From Estrella lausannensis (GTDB lineage: Bacteria; Chlamydiota; Chlamydiia; Chlamydiales; Criblamydiaceae), in NCBI RefSeq assembly GCF_900000175.1, contig NZ_CWGJ01000025.1, positions 356,464 to 420,463 on the forward strand: DNA of 64,000 nt. Direction: 5' to 3'. Positions within the stretch are counted from its first letter, which is position 1; every line of letters starts with the position of its first letter. This document shows, piece after piece, positions 8,463-17,040 of this stretch. Made by a program: the position numbers and the translations under genes. The notes below the pieces were generated by a model. That model was not told where the DNA came from, did not search any database, and saw only the letters and a program-made list of their open reading frames with translations.

Positions 8463-10343
8463 TTAAATGTAGCTTGAGGGAGAGAGATATTGCAAGTTAC
8501 CGAGAGGATCGCTTGCCTGAACGATCTTGGCAAGGTGCGGGGCAATCCACTCTTTGGTAATGCTACATTGGATCAGCATCTTTTCCAAGTCAATATTCAG
8601 CCCGGGGTCGGCGGGCAGGACCGTGGTTTCGGAACTCTCGGTCGAGATGTCCTCTCGGATTTTTTTGACAATTTCCAAGCGGGCTCCGGCAACGGTTTTG
8701 TTGAACTCGGTCAGGAGGGCGAGTGTCGGGGGGGCCTCTTGAAGAAGCGACAAGGTTCCGTAGTAACCTAAGCAATCATCCAGATAGCGCTCCTTTTTGA
8801 GATCTGACGGCTGGGTTGTGCCAAATCCGGAGAGTAGGAGGTCCACAGAGCCGATATGGTGTCCGAGGAGAGGTGTCCAGTGTGTAGAGCTGACATAGGC
8901 GATGGTGCGGGTTAGGTTATTGTCTTGCAGCTCAAGTTTCAGCCCTAAATTGAGGGATTCGACGGGGCTGAAGGGGTTGAATGTCTGCGCGGTCAGGAAG
9001 TAACCGAGGGTGATGCCCTCTTGCAGCTCGATGCGCTCCACATCGGGTGTATCGAGGTAAAGTTCAAGACAGTGCAGGCTGCTTTTCTCTTGCCGGTACC
9101 TGGGCTTTAAGATTTGGATCATCTCTTGGTAGGTCGCGCGATTGAAGTAGTAGTGAATGACGTGAGGTTTGCCAAGCAAACGGTTAAGCTGGGAGGTTAA
9201 ATCGTAAATATGGGCAATGTCCTGAAGCGCTTCCCGCTTTGAGTGGGTGACGATCACGTAGTTAATGTCTAGCAGGGAAAAGCTTCTGCTATGTAGCTCT
9301 GCAAGAAAGTGCCTGCCGGGGTTGATGGCGATCCCTTTCCCTTTGAAGCGTAGGAAAATGCCGTCGCTGATACTTTTTCTTGGATCGAGATGACCGGGAA
9401 TCGGAAGGTCTTTGATGTCTTTGCTCCACGTGTTGAAGGCAAAGAGGCAGTTATCCTGGCATTTTTCCCTGGAGGAAACCTCTTCGAGATAATCTTCGAG
9501 CAGTTTCTGGTAGCGTCTGGAGTATTCTTCGAGTTTTAAGATCATGCCGGATTCTAAAGATCTGCCTGTCAGGCCGTCAGAGTATTTTGGGTGTTGCAGT
9601 TTAGAGCTGGTGGCGTGCTCTTCCAGCATGGCGGTGATTCTGGACAGTTCCAGCGATTCTGGCGGAGGCGGGCGGTGTTTTAGGGTCGATTCCGTCAGAA
9701 ATTCTTTTAACATGTCCTTTGCGATCGGGGAGTCTAAACTTTTGAAAGTTAGCTCTCCATCTTCCAGAGTTCGATTTTTATGCTCTTTGTCCTTAGATGG
9801 AGCGCCTAGGGCAAACAGCTCTTCGGTCTCTTTTTCCGGTGCGGACATCAGTTCCTTGAGGTTTTGTTCGGCGAGGCTTCTGATATCGGAAAACAGAAGG
9901 GGGAGGCTTTCGAGATCTTTGCAGGAGCGGATTTTGTCGTGGAGATCTCGGACTTGCTGTGCTTTTTCTTCATCGAAATTTTTGAGCAACTCTTCCAGTA
10001 TCTTGAGAGTGCAGGGATCTTCGGGATGGAGTTTGAGTGCTTTGTTTGCAAAGACGAGCGCCTTCGTCTTTTGTCCGAGCTCGCTTGAAAGCATCGCCGA
10101 TGCCCTGTGGCAGAAAAAAGGAGCGTCGGTAATGTCTTTGACCTGGAGATAATATTTCAGGGCGCTTTTATAGTCGTTTGTATAGAAAGCCAAATCGCCT
10201 TGCAAAAGCAATTCGAAGAACGGATCCTGAGGCAGATCGAGTTGGTTTTGAATATACCCGACGACGAACTCGGGATTGCTGTTCAAACCAAGCTGCTGCG
10301 TTTTCTTTAAGTAGTCCGTGAAGATGGTTGCTGTCTCTTTCAT
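8463..10343 (-). CDS. TPR-domain protein fused to a degenerate metallo-beta-lactamase-like domain
   Basis: The ORF extends to 10385, but ATG 10343 (MKETATIF) has GAGGAA five bases upstream and is preferred (626 residues). Residues about 40-130 contain TPR-like helix pairs (GDLAFYTNDYKSALKYYLQ, ALKLHPEDP). The middle is charged and probably linker. From about residue 335 the sequence looks like a metallo-beta-lactamase fold: strands in FLRFKGKGIAINPG, then INYVIVTHSKREALQDI where active family members have THxHxDH, then LLGHHIGSVDLLLSGFG and a late strand ALLTEFN. Only the first His of the HxHxDH motif is present, so metal catalysis is doubtful. The fold assignment is inference. No operon partner. 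It could be a substrate-binding or scaffold protein. Confidence 0.75.
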   Translation of the reverse strand: MKETATIFTDYLKKTQQLGLNSNPEFVVGYIQNQLDLPQDPFFELLLQGDLAFYTNDYKSALKYYLQVKDITDAPFFCHRASAMLSSELGQKTKALVFANKALKLHPEDPCTLKILEELLKNFDEEKAQQVRDLHDKIRSCKDLESLPLLFSDIRSLAEQNLKELMSAPEKETEELFALGAPSKDKEHKNRTLEDGELTFKSLDSPIAKDMLKEFLTESTLKHRPPPPESLELSRITAMLEEHATSSKLQHPKYSDGLTGRSLESGMILKLEEYSRRYQKLLEDYLEEVSSREKCQDNCLFAFNTWSKDIKDLPIPGHLDPRKSISDGIFLRFKGKGIAINPGRHFLAELHSRSFSLLDINYVIVTHSKREALQDIAHIYDLTSQLNRLLGKPHVIHYYFNRATYQEMIQILKPRYRQEKSSLHCLELYLDTPDVERIELQEGITLGYFLTAQTFNPFSPVESLNLGLKLELQDNNLTRTIAYVSSTHWTPLLGHHIGSVDLLLSGFGTTQPSDLKKERYLDDCLGYYGTLSLLQEAPPTLALLTEFNKTVAGARLEIVKKIREDISTESSETTVLPADPGLNIDLEKMLIQCSITKEWIAPHLAKIVQASDPLGNLQYLSPSSYI

Positions 10344-10430
10344 CAATTCCTCGCCAAAACACTGGGTTGAAGGCCTGGCCATCATTAAATCAGCCGGTAC
10401 AAAAAAATAAAAGACAATTCAAGGAGTCGA

Positions 10431-10508
10431 TTAAGAGAGTGTCCACAGAATGAAATCGTATGATTTGTTTGTCCAATTTGGTTATAAGCTTTGAAAATTT
10501 TTAGTATG
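10431..10508. repeat. Family C repeat, left-half copy
   Basis: TTAAGAGAGTGTCCACAGAA then TGAAATCGTATGATTTGTTTG and TTATAAGCTTTGAAAATTTTTAG match the left half of family C at 12099 and 31880. Confidence 0.55.
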
Positions 10509-10560
10509 TTAGAGACTGTCAACGGATTCGGATTTCGTCGAATTTGGGGATTGTTTTGAC
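10509..10560. repeat. Family D repeat, copy 2
   Basis: TTAGAGACTGTCAACGGATT then GGATTTCGTCGAATTTGGGG and ATTGTTTTGACC, shared with 2865-2957. It directly follows the family C fragment. Confidence 0.45.
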
Positions 10561-10589
10561 CATCTTTCGATTCTTTTTGAAGGGCAATA

Positions 10590-10641
10590 CGCGAGAGCTT
10601 TCTCTTTGCCAAAGACCAGATTTTGAGCTGCTTTCGAAGTA
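10590..10641. repeat. Family A repeat, right-end fragment
   Basis: GCGAGAGCTTTCTCTTTGCC then AAAGACCAGATTTTGAGCTG and CTTTCGAAGTA match the right half of family A (6240-6403). Confidence 0.5.
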
Positions 10642-10788
10642 AAGTTGGGGGAGTCATCGAAAAGTTTCATGGGTTGACGCGCATTCTTTCTCGCACTGAA
10701 AATTTAGAAGATTTATTTATGTAGGGCTAGGCATAATGACGCCATTAGTAAAGATTAAACGAGTTTGACACTCCCTATCGAAAAAGTT

Positions 10789-11976
10789 ATGAGCCAGTTA
10801 AAATACCCTTACGCAAAACAGTCCATCAATGATCTTGATGAGAAAGCTGTTTTGGAAGCCTTGAAAAGCCCGGCCCTAACTCGCGGCGATTTTGCCTCTT
10901 CCTTTGAACGGGAGGTAGCGGACTTTTGCGGGGCGCGCTTCGCTGTCTCTTTTAATAGTGGTTCGACAGCCCTTTCCGCGGCATTTTTTGCCGCAGAGGC
11001 AAGTCCGTACGATAGGGTGCTTACAACTCCCAACACATTCGTCGCTACCCTTTCAGGGGCATGTCAAAAAGGGGCAGCACCGGTTTTTATCGACATCGAC
11101 CGCAAAAGCGGGAATATCGATGTGGAGAAGTTAAGCTACAACCTGCAAACTCTCTCCACGCGGGGCAAAAACATTATCGTGCCGGTTCACTTTGCGGGCA
11201 TCCCGGTCGACATGCAACTGCTCGAATCTCACATCAAGGATTTGAATACCGTTGTGATTGAGGACGCGGCTCATGCCATTGGCTCTAAGTACAAGGACGG
11301 CACGCGGGTTGGATCTTGCGATTATAGCCACATTACCTGCTTCAGCTTTCATCCGGCGAAAACGATCACGACAGCCGAAGGAGGAATGTGCACTACCAAC
11401 GATGAATCCCTCTATCAAAAACTTCTCTATTACCGCAATAATGGGATTGAAAGGGAGCCCGCCCTTTTCAAAGAGGAGGAGAGAGGGCCTTGGGTTTACG
11501 AAGTCAATTACCTCACCGGAAACTATTTCATGAATGAGCTGCAGGCAGCTCTGGGACGCAGCCAGTTTTCACGCATTGAGGGTTTCATCTCCAAGCGTAA
11601 GGAGCTCGTGAAAAGATACCGTGAGAATTTGTCCGGGGTGGAGCACCTGACCTTTTTCGAACCCGAAGAAGGGGTCGATGTGGCGTGGCACCTCTTCGTT
11701 TGCCAGATCGATTTTGCGGCTCTGCAAAAAGAGCGGGCGCAGGTGATGGAAGAGTTGCGGGAGTTGGGGATCGGAACGCAGGTTCACTATATTCCTCTTT
11801 ACAGGCATCCCTTTTTCCGCAAAGGGGCCAGGGATATCAGGGAGTATTTCCCGGAAACGGAAATGTATTACCGTCAAGCACTTACACTTCCGCTTTATTA
11901 TGATCTCACGGTGGGGGAAGTCGATGAGATTTCGAGCGCCTTGCTCAACGTGATCAGGTCGGGGAAGCCAACCTAA
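10789..11976 (+). CDS. DegT/DnrJ/EryC1-family PLP aminotransferase (PseC-like)
   Basis: Fold-type I aminotransferase that transfers an amino group to a keto-sugar nucleotide. ATG 10789 gives MSQLKYPYAKQSI, which lines up with the start of PseC-type enzymes; the upstream TTG at 10765 is less likely. In the 395-residue product the PLP lysine is Lys191 in SFHPAKTITTAEGG, Asp159 in VVIEDAAHA holds the pyridine nitrogen, and the C-terminal region has the family's WHLFVC strand. The best match by memory is the UDP-4-keto-6-deoxy-sugar C4 transaminase of pseudaminic acid synthesis. No other sugar-nucleotide gene is near, and it stands between repeat clusters inside an otherwise chlamydial gene order, so it may be an insertion into the block. 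Confidence 0.88.
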   Translation: MSQLKYPYAKQSINDLDEKAVLEALKSPALTRGDFASSFEREVADFCGARFAVSFNSGSTALSAAFFAAEASPYDRVLTTPNTFVATLSGACQKGAAPVFIDIDRKSGNIDVEKLSYNLQTLSTRGKNIIVPVHFAGIPVDMQLLESHIKDLNTVVIEDAAHAIGSKYKDGTRVGSCDYSHITCFSFHPAKTITTAEGGMCTTNDESLYQKLLYYRNNGIEREPALFKEEERGPWVYEVNYLTGNYFMNELQAALGRSQFSRIEGFISKRKELVKRYRENLSGVEHLTFFEPEEGVDVAWHLFVCQIDFAALQKERAQVMEELRELGIGTQVHYIPLYRHPFFRKGARDIREYFPETEMYYRQALTLPLYYDLTVGEVDEISSALLNVIRSGKPT

Positions 11977-12047
11977 ACCGGTGGGTCTTCAGCCCCTTCC
12001 GAAACTGCCTCTCGAATCCAGAATCCTAAGTTTTACGACACTATCGT

Positions 12048-12101
12048 AGATTCAAATTCAGCAAACAAAACATGTCAATTGAGTTTTAGTACGGGCTCTT
12101 A
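12048..12101. repeat. Family C repeat, right-half fragment
   Basis: ATTCAAATTCAGCAAACAAA then CATGTCAATTGAGTTTTAGT and ACGGGCTCTTA repeat the right end of the full element that starts next to it at 12099. Confidence 0.55.
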
Positions 12102-12264
12102 GAGCCAGTGCTAAAGCTGAAATCGTATGATTTGTTTGCTAAATCGACCTATAATCTCCGAAAAAAATTTCAGAATATAGGATTGATATGCTGAAAATTT
12201 TTTCGGAGATTATAGGTGGATTGAGCAGCAAAGCATACCAATTGAGTTTTAGTACAGGCTCTTA
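12099..12264. repeat. Family C palindromic repeat, full-length copy (166 bp)
   Basis: Two arms of about 55 bp pair with few mismatches (left GAAATCGTATGATTTGTTTG ... CCTATAATCTCCGAAAAAAA, right arm its near complement) around GAATATAGGATTGATATG. Outer ends are TTAGAGCCAGTGCTAAAG and TTTTAGTACAGGCTCTTA. The last three bases, TTA 12262-12264, are the stop codon of the CT274-like gene on the minus strand. Confidence 0.7.
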
Positions 12265-12660
12265 GATCTGGTAGGCCAAGATCAGCGCTTTAGCCGCGTT
12301 GGCGATCTGTAATTCTCTTTCATTCTTTAAAATATTGGCTAGTTTGAGACCCTCTTCTCTCCTTCCAAGCATGAAGAGCGCTTTGGTGAGATTAAGCAGG
12401 GTGGGGGCGTGATCGGCTTCTAGCTTGAGCGCTGTATCGAGTGCTTTGATCGCTTCAACAGCTTTACCCATCTGGAGGTAGATAGCTCCCAGAGTTTGAG
12501 GGTTGTAGGGATTGTCCGGTTCTAAAATGACTAGCGCTTCAAAGAGGGGGAGGGCGATGTCGTACTTACCTTGTCTGATGTAGGCGTAGCCGGCCATGCG
12601 GATATCATCCACCTGGTCCTCTCCCCAGCCTAATTTTGCCCGCCAGTCGATTTTTGCCAT
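12262..12660 (-). CDS. TPR protein, CT274-like
   Basis: 132-residue soluble protein made of about three TPR units (AGYAYIRQGKYDIALPLFEA, LGAIYLQMGKAVEAIKALDT, LTKALFMLGRREEGLKLANI). The length and tandem TPR layout resemble SycD/LcrH type III chaperones and the chlamydial CT274 protein at the same place next to dnaA and the division operon. ATG 12660 lies three bases past the stop of the CT273-like gene, so the two are co-transcribed. Its stop codon lies in the terminal bases of a family C repeat. The chaperone role is inference. Confidence 0.82.
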   Translation of the reverse strand: MAKIDWRAKLGWGEDQVDDIRMAGYAYIRQGKYDIALPLFEALVILEPDNPYNPQTLGAIYLQMGKAVEAIKALDTALKLEADHAPTLLNLTKALFMLGRREEGLKLANILKNERELQIANAAKALILAYQI

Positions 12661-12663
12661 TCT

Positions 12664-13113
12664 TTATCCTTGGAGAAACTGACCCACTCTGCCGATGATG
12701 AATCCTAACCAAGAATTAAGCTTTTTAATTTCTTTTAAGCAAGCAAGAATCTTCTCTTTTTTACGGCTGTCCTCCGGAGAGTCCACTTCAGTCTCTCTGA
12801 TTTCCTCTTCGAGGCTCTCTTGATCATCTAAGGTGCCAAGAGTTGGAGCGATGCGATAGAAGGCAAATGGGGAGCGCCTTAAATCCATGAATTTTTTGGG
12901 TGGGTAAAAATAGGCCCAAGGGGTGCCTAGAGGAATAATACCCAGCAGGAGGTCAAGTTCGGTGAGTTTGGGGTAGATGTCAAAGACTTGCGTCTGTGGT
13001 GGAATGCTGGCAGCTTGATCGAGCCTGAGCTGTTGATTGATCTGCTCGATCATCTTAGTACGCATCGCGTACATCTGGTAGATATTGAGGTCTAGATTGT
13101 CAATTGTTGCCAT
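12664..13113 (-). CDS. Conserved chlamydial protein, CT273-like
   Basis: ATG 13113 (MATIDNLDLNIYQMYAMRTK) has GAGG six bases upstream and is preferred over the TTG at 13128 (149 residues). The N-terminal half is helical, then a Pro/Phe/Tyr-rich segment (TPWAYFYPPKKF), an acidic stretch (QESLEEEIRETEVDSPEDS) and a C-terminal helix ending in LGFIIGRVGQFL. No enzyme motif. Identified by position and size as the CT273 counterpart; first gene of a two-gene unit with the TPR protein. Function unknown. Confidence 0.7.
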   Translation of the reverse strand: MATIDNLDLNIYQMYAMRTKMIEQINQQLRLDQAASIPPQTQVFDIYPKLTELDLLLGIIPLGTPWAYFYPPKKFMDLRRSPFAFYRIAPTLGTLDDQESLEEEIRETEVDSPEDSRKKEKILACLKEIKKLNSWLGFIIGRVGQFLQG

Positions 13114-13246
13114 TGCAGCCTCAAACAAAATAAATGTGGTGAACCTTATAAAAGTATTTTAACAAACTTCCGGTTTTTTAAGCAAAGGTTAGCTGGCGAG
13201 GCTGTCGGCTACAGGGATTGGGGTTGATATAGTTTTGCACTGTGTT

Positions 13247-13276
13247 TTGACATCAATGTTTATAATTTATTAATAT
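13247..13276 (+). promoter_or_regulatory. Possible sigma-70-type promoter for the 13388 gene
   Basis: TTGACA (13247-13252) and TAATAT (13271-13276) at an 18-base spacing in an AT-rich stretch, about 110 bases before the ATG. An alternative TATAAT at 13261 is too close to the -35. Rest of 13114-13387: nothing else seen. Confidence 0.35.
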
Positions 13277-13387
13277 TGTGGTTAATCAATTTTATTTACG
13301 GTTTGAAAATTAAATTATTTATACGTTATCTTAGAACTAAGAGTTTGCTCCTGATCATCGGGAAGCCGTTCTCAAGGAGGTCCTTGT

Positions 13388-15244
13388 ATGGATTATGTCT
13401 GCCTTGGAAACAACGTACTGAGCTATCAGACCGAACTGCCGGCGTCCGGAGGTCTTAAAGAGCAGAAATCCTTGGAGAAAAAGCTGCGGACTCAAAAAGA
13501 CGAGATTCTGAAGCTGCTCGCGAGCAACATATCCGATCTCAGCGACATCGAATCGTTGAGTATCCGAAAATTCAAAGTCGGCAAAGCCTCCTATTACAAG
13601 ATCCAGGTTGAGACAGTGGATCACGCGATCAGGGGTTATAATATCACCAAGGGGCGGGATCAGAAGCTGATCGATCATATCCTCGAGACCAGCGGAAATT
13701 CAGACACCTTGATTCTGACCCATGACCGCATCTCGGAACAGGTCAGGGCGTTAGTCAACTCCTTTGGCAAAGGGGAGAACAAAGACACACTCTATCTTTG
13801 GTCCTCCGGAGGGGGAGGCCATAAATCGGCCAAGGAAGCCCAGACAGAAAAGGAGATGGTCAAGCTCAGGAATCAGATTATCGGACATGCCTCAGAAGAA
13901 GTTAAGGCTGACTTTTCCAGTCGCTTCACCAACATTGGAGTCTTTACAGATTGGTGTAAGCAGATGGGGTATCTGCATGAGGCGGATGTCTTGACCGATT
14001 ATGTCGGTTCTGTTGGAGTGGCCAGTGCCGAGTCGTGGGATAGGGCCCAGCAGGAGGGTAATGTCAAGAAACAGGAAAGTCTCGCTTCGCTGCAGTGGCT
14101 TTCTGACCGCGTGTTTGGTCCTGTTATCTTTATTCAGACGCTGAGAGATCTGATCAACCATCATCCGAGGAAGGTGGTGTCCACTCAGGCAATGGCAACG
14201 CCCTCTATCTTGTTTGCCCTCTGCATTTATAACGCTTTTTTCAAGCCTGCCATGGATCCAGAGGTGAAGCTTCATCTTTACATGACAGATATGCCGACGG
14301 GCCTGTCGGGACATTTTTTCAAATCGCTGAAAAGAATTTGGGAGATCGCCGGGAAAAAGCACCTTATCCTCCACGCGCCGAAACCAACCGACAAAGACAC
14401 CTGGATAATCCGTTGCAATCTTCCGGACGATCAGGTTGTCGAGCTGAAGACGCGAGATTTTCCTGTGCGCGCCTCTTTCCTTAAGGCAGTGGAAAGCTAT
14501 ACACCTGAAGCGCCGGTCGGATTTAAGGTGACGGGCGAAGAGGAGTCCAAATTATTGAAAGAGGTTCTCAAGCACCAGAAGGCGACCGGAGAGCTGGTCG
14601 GTGCTGACGGGTTCAACTTCGAATATCAGGTGGATGACAAAGATAACGCCTACTTTTTGATGCTGGGCAGTCAGCCGACCAAGCAGGCAATTGTGGACTA
14701 TGTGGATAAATTTCTTTTAGAGGCCAAGCAAAATCCGAAAGAGAGCTATAAGCTCTTCGCTTTTGCGGGGAAATTCATTCCCGGCAAGGAGTGTTTTTAT
14801 AAAGAGCTTTGCGATTACATCAAGACCCAAAAAAATTGGCCCTCCAATTTACGCGTCATCCCGCTCTCCTTCCAAAATCCTGAGCATTTGGTCAACCTGG
14901 AGCTGAAATGCAACACCATTACCCGTTCCGGGGGGGGTACTGTTATGGAGCTATTAGTGTTGCATGAACTGGTAGAGGGGAAGAAAAGCAAATTGAAACC
15001 GAAGATGCGCTTTATCCACGCACAGAAGGTAAAGGGAAGGGATTTGGAATCTAGTATTCCTCTTTGGGAGCGCGGAAATTACCTGCACTTGAGAGGAGCT
15101 GTAGGCAGCAAACACTGCAAAGTGGTAGATCCCCATGAGATGTTCAGGGATTCGCGTATACAGAGGGCCAAGAGATCTTTTGAGAAAAAACAATTACAAA
15201 AAAAACAGGGAGCGGCGCGCCTTGCTGGGACACCGGCGGCGTGA
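13388..15244 (+). CDS. Predicted GT-B fold glycosyltransferase (MGDG-synthase/MurG-like), orphan
   Basis: 618-residue protein; ATG 13388 follows AAGGAGGT at ideal spacing, one of the strongest ribosome sites in the window. After a charged N-terminal region (1-130) comes TLYLWSSGGGGHKSAKEA, whose GGGGH at 141-145 matches the glycine-rich N-terminal loop of MGDG-synthase and MurG-type enzymes. The second half has ALKxFAFAGKFIPG-like strands, then LRVIPLSF and ITRSGGGTVMELL (SGGGT 514-518), matching the C-terminal donor-binding loop (GGxGTxxE) of GT-B enzymes. The C-terminus is basic and Gln/Lys-rich. No signal peptide or membrane span. It interrupts the conserved CT273-rsmH neighbourhood. The donor, the acceptor and whether it acts in host or bacterium are unknown. 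Confidence 0.72.
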   Translation: MDYVCLGNNVLSYQTELPASGGLKEQKSLEKKLRTQKDEILKLLASNISDLSDIESLSIRKFKVGKASYYKIQVETVDHAIRGYNITKGRDQKLIDHILETSGNSDTLILTHDRISEQVRALVNSFGKGENKDTLYLWSSGGGGHKSAKEAQTEKEMVKLRNQIIGHASEEVKADFSSRFTNIGVFTDWCKQMGYLHEADVLTDYVGSVGVASAESWDRAQQEGNVKKQESLASLQWLSDRVFGPVIFIQTLRDLINHHPRKVVSTQAMATPSILFALCIYNAFFKPAMDPEVKLHLYMTDMPTGLSGHFFKSLKRIWEIAGKKHLILHAPKPTDKDTWIIRCNLPDDQVVELKTRDFPVRASFLKAVESYTPEAPVGFKVTGEEESKLLKEVLKHQKATGELVGADGFNFEYQVDDKDNAYFLMLGSQPTKQAIVDYVDKFLLEAKQNPKESYKLFAFAGKFIPGKECFYKELCDYIKTQKNWPSNLRVIPLSFQNPEHLVNLELKCNTITRSGGGTVMELLVLHELVEGKKSKLKPKMRFIHAQKVKGRDLESSIPLWERGNYLHLRGAVGSKHCKVVDPHEMFRDSRIQRAKRSFEKKQLQKKQGAARLAGTPAA

Positions 15245-15264
15245 CCTCTCGTGATCTCCAGCTC

Positions 15265-15350
15265 TGAGAGTCTTTACTAAAACTGAAATCGCATGGCTTG
15301 CCTGCCGAATTGTCCTCTACGTCCTGAAAAACATTCGGAATAGTGGATTG
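15265..15350. repeat. Family C repeat, diverged left half
   Basis: GAGTCTTTACTAAAACTGAA then ATCGCATGGCTTGCCTGCCG parallels the left arm of the 12099-12264 element. Confidence 0.4.
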
Positions 15351-15351
15351 A

Positions 15352-15541
15352 TAGACCGAAAGTGTCTAAAAATTTGTCTTTAGCTCAGAGAAAGCTCTCA
15401 AGATTAAAAGCTTGCAAGTCATCTAGCATTAGGGGTGTGAGACAGTTGGTGGCCTTCCAGTCTTTTGCCGGGTTCATCAAAAGTGGTCAAACAGAGCGTT
15501 AGTTTTCAAAAAATCCCCAATTCTGAGATGTTTTCGGTCTA
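15352..15541. repeat. Family A repeat, 190-bp variant with matching altered ends
   Basis: Ends are TAGACCGAAAGTGTCTAAAA and CTGAGATGTTTTCGGTCTA. Both ends carry the same TATACC-to-TAGACC change, so they still match each other. The interior from about 15430 to 15510 differs from other copies. The remaining gap to rsmH (15542-15796) holds no gene I can see. Confidence 0.5.
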
Positions 15542-15796
15542 TTCTGGCCTGTTTAAGGCGCGCATATTTTGATTATTCTTGAAATTTGCGGAAGGGGGAG
15601 AGTTGAAATGAACCGAAAAGTCGGTAGAAACTTTTTACCGGGATAGGTTCTTGGAAAATCGAGCTTAGGCTATTCTTGCTACAAACTAAAGAAATAGGTT
15701 TCGGGCACTGATAACGGATCGATCTCCTTTGCCGATGCCGATTTCTTAGATTTCCCCATTATCCACCATTACCAGGCAAGCCAAGGCTCATATTTT

Positions 15797-16726
15797 ATGG
15801 ATTATCCCCACATTTCTGTCCTGAAAGAGGAAGTTCTCGAATCTTTCAAACCCATGCAGATTCATCGATTCATTGACGGAACGTTAGGTGCTGGAGGCCA
15901 TGCGGAGGCCATTCTTAAAAGCCATCCTGAAATTGAACAACTTGTAGGAATAGACCGGGATCAAAGCGCTTTGAAGATAGCATCTGCAAGACTTATGCCC
16001 TTCAGCGGGAAGACGCGGTTTCTGCATGCGCAGTTCTCCAACGCCTTGGGAGCGCTTCTGAAAGAAGGAGAGGGTGTCTACGATGGAATCTTGCTGGATC
16101 TCGGAGTATCCTCCATGCAACTTGACGAAGAGGAGAGGGGTTTTAGTTTCCGCGAGGAGGGTCCTCTTGATATGCGGATGGATAAATCCAATCCGCTGAC
16201 AGCCGGTATCATCGTCAACACATATCCAGAAGAGGAATTGGGGTGGATATTCCGTGAATGGGGAGAGGAGAAGATGTGGAGAAAAGCAGCTCAGGCAATA
16301 GTAAAGGCCAGGTTGCAATCTCCTCTCAACACTACAAAGGAGCTTGCAGATCTTATGCAGGAATCTATCCGTTCGAGAAAGCCGCAAATCCACGCTGCCA
16401 CTTTAGTTTTCCAGGCACTCAGGATTGCTGTCAATGACGAGCTGAAGGCAATTGATGAGGCGCTGCCTATCGCTTTAAAACTCTTGAAAAAGGGCGGAAG
16501 GCTTGCGGTGATCTCCTTCCATTCCCTGGAAGATCGGATCGTGAAGAGATTTTTCCAAAAGGAGAGCCTCGATAAAGAGAGCACATCCGGTATTGGCGGA
16601 CTGTTTATCGACAGGGAGCCGTCATTGAAAACCCTGACAAGAAAACCTCTGGAGGCGACCGACAGGGAAGTGGCGGACAACCCACGCAGCAGGAGCGCCA
16701 AGCTGAGGGTGGCTGAAAAACTATGA
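15797..16726 (+). CDS. rsmH: 16S rRNA (cytosine1402-N4)-methyltransferase
   Basis: 309 residues, full length for RsmH/MraW. The SAM-binding loop FIDGTLGAGGHAEAIL is at about 26-41, followed by VGIDRDQSAL and the catalytic-region motif ILLDLGVSSMQLD. The inserted helical domain carries FREWGEEKMWRKAA, and the C-terminal core has RLAVISFHSLEDRIVKRFF. It methylates N4 of C1402 in the decoding centre. First gene of a five-gene division/peptidoglycan operon, overlapping ftsL by four bases (ATGA). Same order as in C. trachomatis (CT272). Confidence 0.96.
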   Translation: MDYPHISVLKEEVLESFKPMQIHRFIDGTLGAGGHAEAILKSHPEIEQLVGIDRDQSALKIASARLMPFSGKTRFLHAQFSNALGALLKEGEGVYDGILLDLGVSSMQLDEEERGFSFREEGPLDMRMDKSNPLTAGIIVNTYPEEELGWIFREWGEEKMWRKAAQAIVKARLQSPLNTTKELADLMQESIRSRKPQIHAATLVFQALRIAVNDELKAIDEALPIALKLLKKGGRLAVISFHSLEDRIVKRFFQKESLDKESTSGIGGLFIDREPSLKTLTRKPLEATDREVADNPRSRSAKLRVAEKL

Positions 16727-17040
16727 ACGAAAGTCTGTTCTCTAGTAAATTTCTCTTTGTCGCCAAGTGCTTTGTCTCTCTTGTCATCATCTCCTTTTTT
16801 GCCTACAAATACATCGATCGGCAGAACACGGTAACGGCCAAGCGAAGAGAGATCCCTGAACTCCAGAAGAAACTGAAGACCCTGGAGGAGGAGAACACAA
16901 GGCTGCAATATGAGATAGATAAATTGGAAAACCCCGTGAATCTGATGCGTTATTCCCGCATGAAACAGTTCCAGCATCTTCACTATCCGAGGGAGAGCGA
17001 AGTGATCACTCTGCAAGAAGGCGGAGGCCGCGGAAGGTGA
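16723..17040 (+). CDS. ftsL: FtsL-like division protein (CT271-like)
   Basis: 105-residue bitopic protein. A short cytoplasmic N-terminus is followed by one membrane span (CFVSLVIISFFAYKYI, about 17-33) and a coiled coil (about 43-77: IPELQKKLKTLEEENTRLQYEID). That is the FtsL layout, in the FtsL position between rsmH and ftsI. ATG 16723 overlaps the rsmH stop; its TGA overlaps the GTG start of ftsI. Sequence similarity to FtsL is always low, so the call rests on topology and context. Confidence 0.82.
   Translation: MNESLFSSKFLFVAKCFVSLVIISFFAYKYIDRQNTVTAKRREIPELQKKLKTLEEENTRLQYEIDKLENPVNLMRYSRMKQFQHLHYPRESEVITLQEGGGRGR

Noticed and set aside
9544..10152. 202-codon plus-strand frame
   Set aside because: Lies opposite the TPR/MBL gene; Ser/Arg-rich shadow translation without family features.
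16291..17016. 241-codon minus-strand frame
   Set aside because: Opposite rsmH and ftsL, both certain; Ser/Phe-rich shadow.
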